From: Candidatus Gastranaerophilales bacterium
Lineage (GTDB): Bacteria; Cyanobacteriota; Vampirovibrionia; Gastranaerophilales; Gastranaerophilaceae
Reading direction: 5' to 3'
Assembly (NCBI GenBank): GCA_947632315.1
Contig: CANROV010000063.1
Coordinates: 1-10,335, forward strand
Length of the DNA stretch: 10,335 bases
The first letter of the stretch is position 1; each line of letters starts with the position of its first letter. Positions 7,802-10,335 of this stretch are shown here, one piece after another. Position numbers and translations under genes: made by a program. The notes beneath the pieces are model-generated. The model searched no databases and had not been told where the DNA came from. It was given only the letters and a program-made list of their open reading frames with translations.

Positions 7802-8589
7802 TAGCTTTCTTCCTTCTTACTTAATGCTTTTTCTATTATCGCCAGCTGTGAATCAATAGAAGCATTGATTATACCATTTGATGTTTCTATTATTACACCG
7901 CCTTCTTTTATTGTGTTATCGGCAATAACGGTTATTTTCGCTTCTATAGCTCCATCCGAAAATATTTCAGGCACTCTATCCCTTACTAATTCCACATCTT
8001 TTGGCATTACTTTTAAAGTAATCTTATTTTCGGTTTTATTTATTTCTTCAACCATATTCTTTATAGTTTTTATTAAATATTCAGAATCTTCTTCTATTTC
8101 TTTTATAATAATTTTTTTAGCTATTTCAACAGAAATATCCAAAATACAACTTGAAATTTTATCAAAAACTTCATCTTTATATTTAAAGAAATCGGTAAAT
8201 TTATTTTTTATCTCAAGTAAATCAGCAGAAGCATTTTTAATACCTTCATTATAACCGTCCTGCTTTGCCTGCTCTTTTATCGCAAGAGCGTCTTTTTGCG
8301 CACGAGATACTATGTTTCTGTCTAAACTTCGTCTGTATCCCCTTCTTCTTGTTCCTTCACGCCTTTCTTGTCTTTGTTCAAATTTTATATCATCAAAATT
8401 CAAATTAAGAATATCAGTTTCTTCTTTTACGGGATTTTCAGCTTCGGCAATAGTCGCAATATTTTCTTCGACATGCTCTATTTCAACCTGAACTTCCTTC
8501 TCGGAAACTTTTTCAGGAATCAAAGAATTATCTTTCTTCTGATTTTCTTCAATTGGCTTATATTTTGTATATTTCTTTTTTATAATCAT
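7801..8589 (-). CDS. fliH: FliH-like regulator of the export ATPase (SctL family)
   Basis: FliH dimers bind and restrain FliI and tether it to the C-ring. The 262 residues have the FliH C-terminal layout: helices at about 95-185 with SVEIAKKIIIKEIEEDSEYL (153-172), then LKVMPKDVELV (192-202) and the hallmark end IKEGGVIIETSNGIINASID (227-246). GYNEGIKNA at 112-120 gives a short remnant of the Gly-spaced helix seen in FliH proteins. The first 95 residues are unusual: a Lys-rich start, an acidic low-complexity stretch (about 25-65), then an Arg-rich patch at 72-91. ATG 8589 is forced, since a TAG lies in frame four codons upstream (five including the stop) and no other Met precedes residue 179. 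The gene starts 32 bp inside its upstream neighbour and overlaps flhA by 1 bp. SctL or the related AtpF/E-type stalk family are alternatives; context favours FliH. Confidence 0.88.
   Translation of the reverse strand: MIIKKKYTKYKPIEENQKKDNSLIPEKVSEKEVQVEIEHVEENIATIAEAENPVKEETDILNLNFDDIKFEQRQERREGTRRRGYRRSLDRNIVSRAQKDALAIKEQAKQDGYNEGIKNASADLLEIKNKFTDFFKYKDEVFDKISSCILDISVEIAKKIIIKEIEEDSEYLIKTIKNMVEEINKTENKITLKVMPKDVELVRDRVPEIFSDGAIEAKITVIADNTIKEGGVIIETSNGIINASIDSQLAIIEKALSKKEES
7810..7815 (-). promoter_or_regulatory. Shine-Dalgarno site of flhA
   Basis: On the - strand AAGGAA lies inside the last codons of fliH, 8 nt before the flhA ATG at 7801-7799. It is the clearest SD of the - strand operon. 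Together with the TAATG stop-start junction it fixes the flhA start and points to coupled translation. Confidence 0.75.
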
Positions 8590-9574
8590 TAATTTTTTCT
8601 TCTACAATATTAACTAGAGATTGGATAACAAAAGGAGAAAAATTTTCTTGAGCATTTGTACCTGATTTTAAAATAAAATCTTTAACATTTTCTCTTTCAT
8701 TTAAAGCTATTTCACTTAAAACATCAATAGGTGTTGACTGTATAAGTTTGGAATATTTTTTCAGTAATTTCGGAATATCAATCCTGTCGGATTTTGGCAA
8801 TACTTGTTTTATTTCTTCTATAGATTTTAAAATAACTTGTCTGTCAATTTTATCTTCTATATCAGGCATTTTCATATAATTAATAACATGCTGAACATCC
8901 TTAGAGTCAAGAGATTTCAAAATATCATCAATTTTATCGGAAGGTAATTTTTTAAGCACAATAGCCAAAGCAGCTAATTTAAGGACTTTCTTTTCATTTG
9001 ATAAAATACCTGTATTTTCTTGCGGCTGAGGAGCATTTGAATTATTAGCTTCTTCCGCCTTTTGAACCATTTGATTTAAATTTGAAGTATTAACAGCAAC
9101 TTGAAATTGCTGTTGATTTAATACTCCTTTTTTAACCAATTTTTGAAGTTCTTCTGCATAAACCTGCTTAACTTTATTTTCAATCAAAGTAATAAGTGTA
9201 TCTTGAGGCATTTTCTTTATTAATGCAAGTTTTGCAGTTTGAAAAATATTTGCAGCAAGTACCTGAAGGATAGGCTCCCTGTTTTGAGGCGGAATTTTAC
9301 CGTTTATTAAATCTATGGATTTATGAAAAGTCCACTCCCCGATAAACTGAGTTACTAAACTTGCCTGTTCCGCATTAAATTTTATTTGAGGATCATTACT
9401 TAATGCCTCTCCTGACATTAAACAAAATTTTCTTACTGTTTCTATTATATTTTTTTTGTCTTGCGGTGATAAATTAGAAGGGGCAGCATTAGAATCAGGC
9501 TGTTGTAATACTTCAAGCGCCTGTTTTGCTAAATCTACGGCAAATGCTTTATAATCAAATCCTTCTATAGGCAT
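8558..9574 (-). CDS. Helical protein in the FliG position of the flagellar operon, possibly a highly diverged FliG
   Basis: I do not recognise this 338-residue protein by family motifs. It has no signal peptide or membrane segment and looks almost wholly alpha-helical. An N-terminal half (about 1-165) is joined to a C-terminal half (about 190-338) by an Asn/Gln/Pro-rich linker (about 170-190). Residues 196-260, containing LKKLPSDKIDDILKSLDSKD (207-226), resemble the FliG middle-domain pattern of LPPEKAAEVLSLLPEE type, but the EHPQ motif expected just before it reads LKLA instead. FliG has about 330-340 residues and sits between fliF and fliH, as this gene does. That makes a diverged rotor protein the leading guess; a lineage-specific adaptor between MS ring and ATPase complex is the alternative. 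ATG 9574 is the first start after an in-frame TAA. GGAG at 9588-9591 is a distant SD. Confidence 0.6.
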   Translation of the reverse strand: MPIEGFDYKAFAVDLAKQALEVLQQPDSNAAPSNLSPQDKKNIIETVRKFCLMSGEALSNDPQIKFNAEQASLVTQFIGEWTFHKSIDLINGKIPPQNREPILQVLAANIFQTAKLALIKKMPQDTLITLIENKVKQVYAEELQKLVKKGVLNQQQFQVAVNTSNLNQMVQKAEEANNSNAPQPQENTGILSNEKKVLKLAALAIVLKKLPSDKIDDILKSLDSKDVQHVINYMKMPDIEDKIDRQVILKSIEEIKQVLPKSDRIDIPKLLKKYSKLIQSTPIDVLSEIALNERENVKDFILKSGTNAQENFSPFVIQSLVNIVEEKINDYKKEIYKI

Positions 9575-9592
9575 TATTTATACTTTACTCCA

Positions 9593-10335
9593 TTATGTTT
9601 TTTCTATCCAACTTTTTAATTCTTTCAATGTTTTTTCACTATTTGCTGATTGTATTTCCGATGAAACTTCTTCAATAGCTTCTTCTAATGATAAATCAGG
9701 CTGATTCTTTTTCTCTAATTGTAACTGTTTTTGCTGTTCCAATAGTTCTTGGGTCAAAATTGTTTGTTTTTCTATTAGTTCCGCAGCCTTTAAATTTACA
9801 TCGGATATTTGTTTCTCTTGTTCGTTAGTTTTTTGCTGTAATTTTTTAAGTTCTTCTTCTTGCTCGGATGAAGAATCTTTCAACTTTTTGTGTACGAAAA
9901 CAAATCCGACAAATAATCCGACAGCAATTAAAACAAGAGCCAGCCACCATGGATTCCCCGAATCTTCAACTTTCGGAAGATTTACAGCCCTATCACTTGC
10001 CAAATACGGGTCAATTGCTTCAACATAACCTATTGAAACATCTTCAGGTTTTGCCAGCGGAGAAGCTGCATTTGCAATTAAAGTTTTTAACTCTAATTCT
10101 GTCATATTCGCAGGTCTGGCATTGGCATTAATGGAAACTGCAATTGTTATTTTTTCAATAATTCCCGCCTTAATAGATTCTGTTCTTAATATTTTTGAAA
10201 CGCCCCATTTAGTTTCTTTTGCCGTTCTTTCATATTCCTGGTTTTGCGTAGAAGAAGATGTTGCATTTGCCAATCCGTTAGGCAAATATACACTAACTGC
10301 ATCAGAGCCTTTACTTTTATCTTCTGCTTTATTGC
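9593..10335 (-). CDS. fliF: Flagellar MS-ring protein FliF, C-terminal part (5' end beyond the window)
   Basis: FliF forms the inner-membrane MS ring on which the rotor and export gate are built. The frame is open to the right edge, giving 246 visible residues without the true start; the TTG at 10283-10285 is an ordinary internal leucine. YERTAKETKWGVSKILRTES and then IIEKITIAVSINA match the late periplasmic FliF part that reads NYEvsk...RLSVAVvv in other species. A single membrane helix (WWLALVLIAVGLFVGFVFV, visible residues 129-147, about 9893-9949) leads into a cytoplasmic tail. The tail begins with a Glu/Gln/Lys-rich stretch of about 55 residues that looks like coiled coil. It ends in EEAIEEVSSE and then LKELKSWIEKT, resembling the FliG-binding end of FliF. 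An SctJ ring protein is less likely because SctJ lacks this tail. The next gene begins 18 bp downstream. Confidence 0.88.
   Translation of the reverse strand, partial: NKAEDKSKGSDAVSVYLPNGLANATSSSTQNQEYERTAKETKWGVSKILRTESIKAGIIEKITIAVSINANARPANMTELELKTLIANAASPLAKPEDVSIGYVEAIDPYLASDRAVNLPKVEDSGNPWWLALVLIAVGLFVGFVFVHKKLKDSSSEQEEELKKLQQKTNEQEKQISDVNLKAAELIEKQTILTQELLEQQKQLQLEKKNQPDLSLEEAIEEVSSEIQSANSEKTLKELKSWIEKT

Noticed and set aside
7140..7859. Long open frame on the + strand opposite flhA and the end of fliH
   Set aside because: It is antisense to well-supported genes, its product is a Ser/Thr/Ile/Asn-rich composition with no motif, and no SD or promoter is evident. It is a shadow frame.
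10283..10285. TTG as a possible start of the rightmost - strand gene
   Set aside because: The frame continues without a stop to the window edge, and the upstream residues fit the FliF periplasmic region, so this is an internal leucine.
1..10335. Mobile elements, CRISPR arrays, tRNA or rRNA genes
   Set aside because: I saw no repeats with regular spacing, transposase motifs, tRNA-like cloverleaf or rRNA sequence; nearly all bases lie in ordinary coding genes.

Overview
The window is AT-rich bacterial chromosome, densely packed, with eight genes in two blocks that face each other, plus the last codons of a ninth gene at the left edge. Gene-free sequence longer than a few bases is limited to about 115 bp (43-157). 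Lysine, isoleucine and asparagine codons are abundant and SD sites are mostly weak or A-rich. The organism cannot be named from this sequence. A flagellated low-GC bacterium is certain in outline. Gut-type Vampirovibrionia/Melainabacteria, Firmicutes-like or spirochaete-like lineages are all conceivable, and the first is only my guess.

Left block, + strand: after the tail of an unknown gene (1-42) and a perfect 14-bp-stem intrinsic terminator (71-104) comes a tight housekeeping operon. It holds dprA (DNA processing/competence protein, 158-1252), topA (DNA topoisomerase I with four C-terminal zinc ribbons, 1259-3493) and aroE (shikimate dehydrogenase, 3497-4348). Gaps are 6 and 3 bp, so the genes are almost certainly co-transcribed. 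The dprA-topA pairing is a conserved neighbourhood in many bacteria.

Right block, - strand: a flagellar-type (type III secretion) basal-body operon reads leftward from beyond the right edge. In transcription order it holds fliF (MS ring, N-terminal part outside the window), an unrecognised 338-aa helical protein in the slot normally held by fliG, a fliH-like ATPase regulator, flhA (export gate), and fliI (export ATPase). The genes are separated by 18 bp, a 32-bp overlap, a 1-bp overlap (TAATG) and a 1-bp gap, which suggests translational coupling. Together they would form the MS ring, rotor face, ATPase complex and export gate of one machine. The FliF C-terminus ends like a FliG-binding motif, which favours a flagellum over an injectisome.

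The two operons meet at a single palindromic TTAA (4345-4348) that supplies the stop codon of both aroE and fliI, with no terminator visible between them. The main oddity is the FliG-slot protein. It sits exactly where the rotor protein FliG should be and has one FliG-like helical stretch, but lacks the EHPQ motif and other FliG hallmarks.
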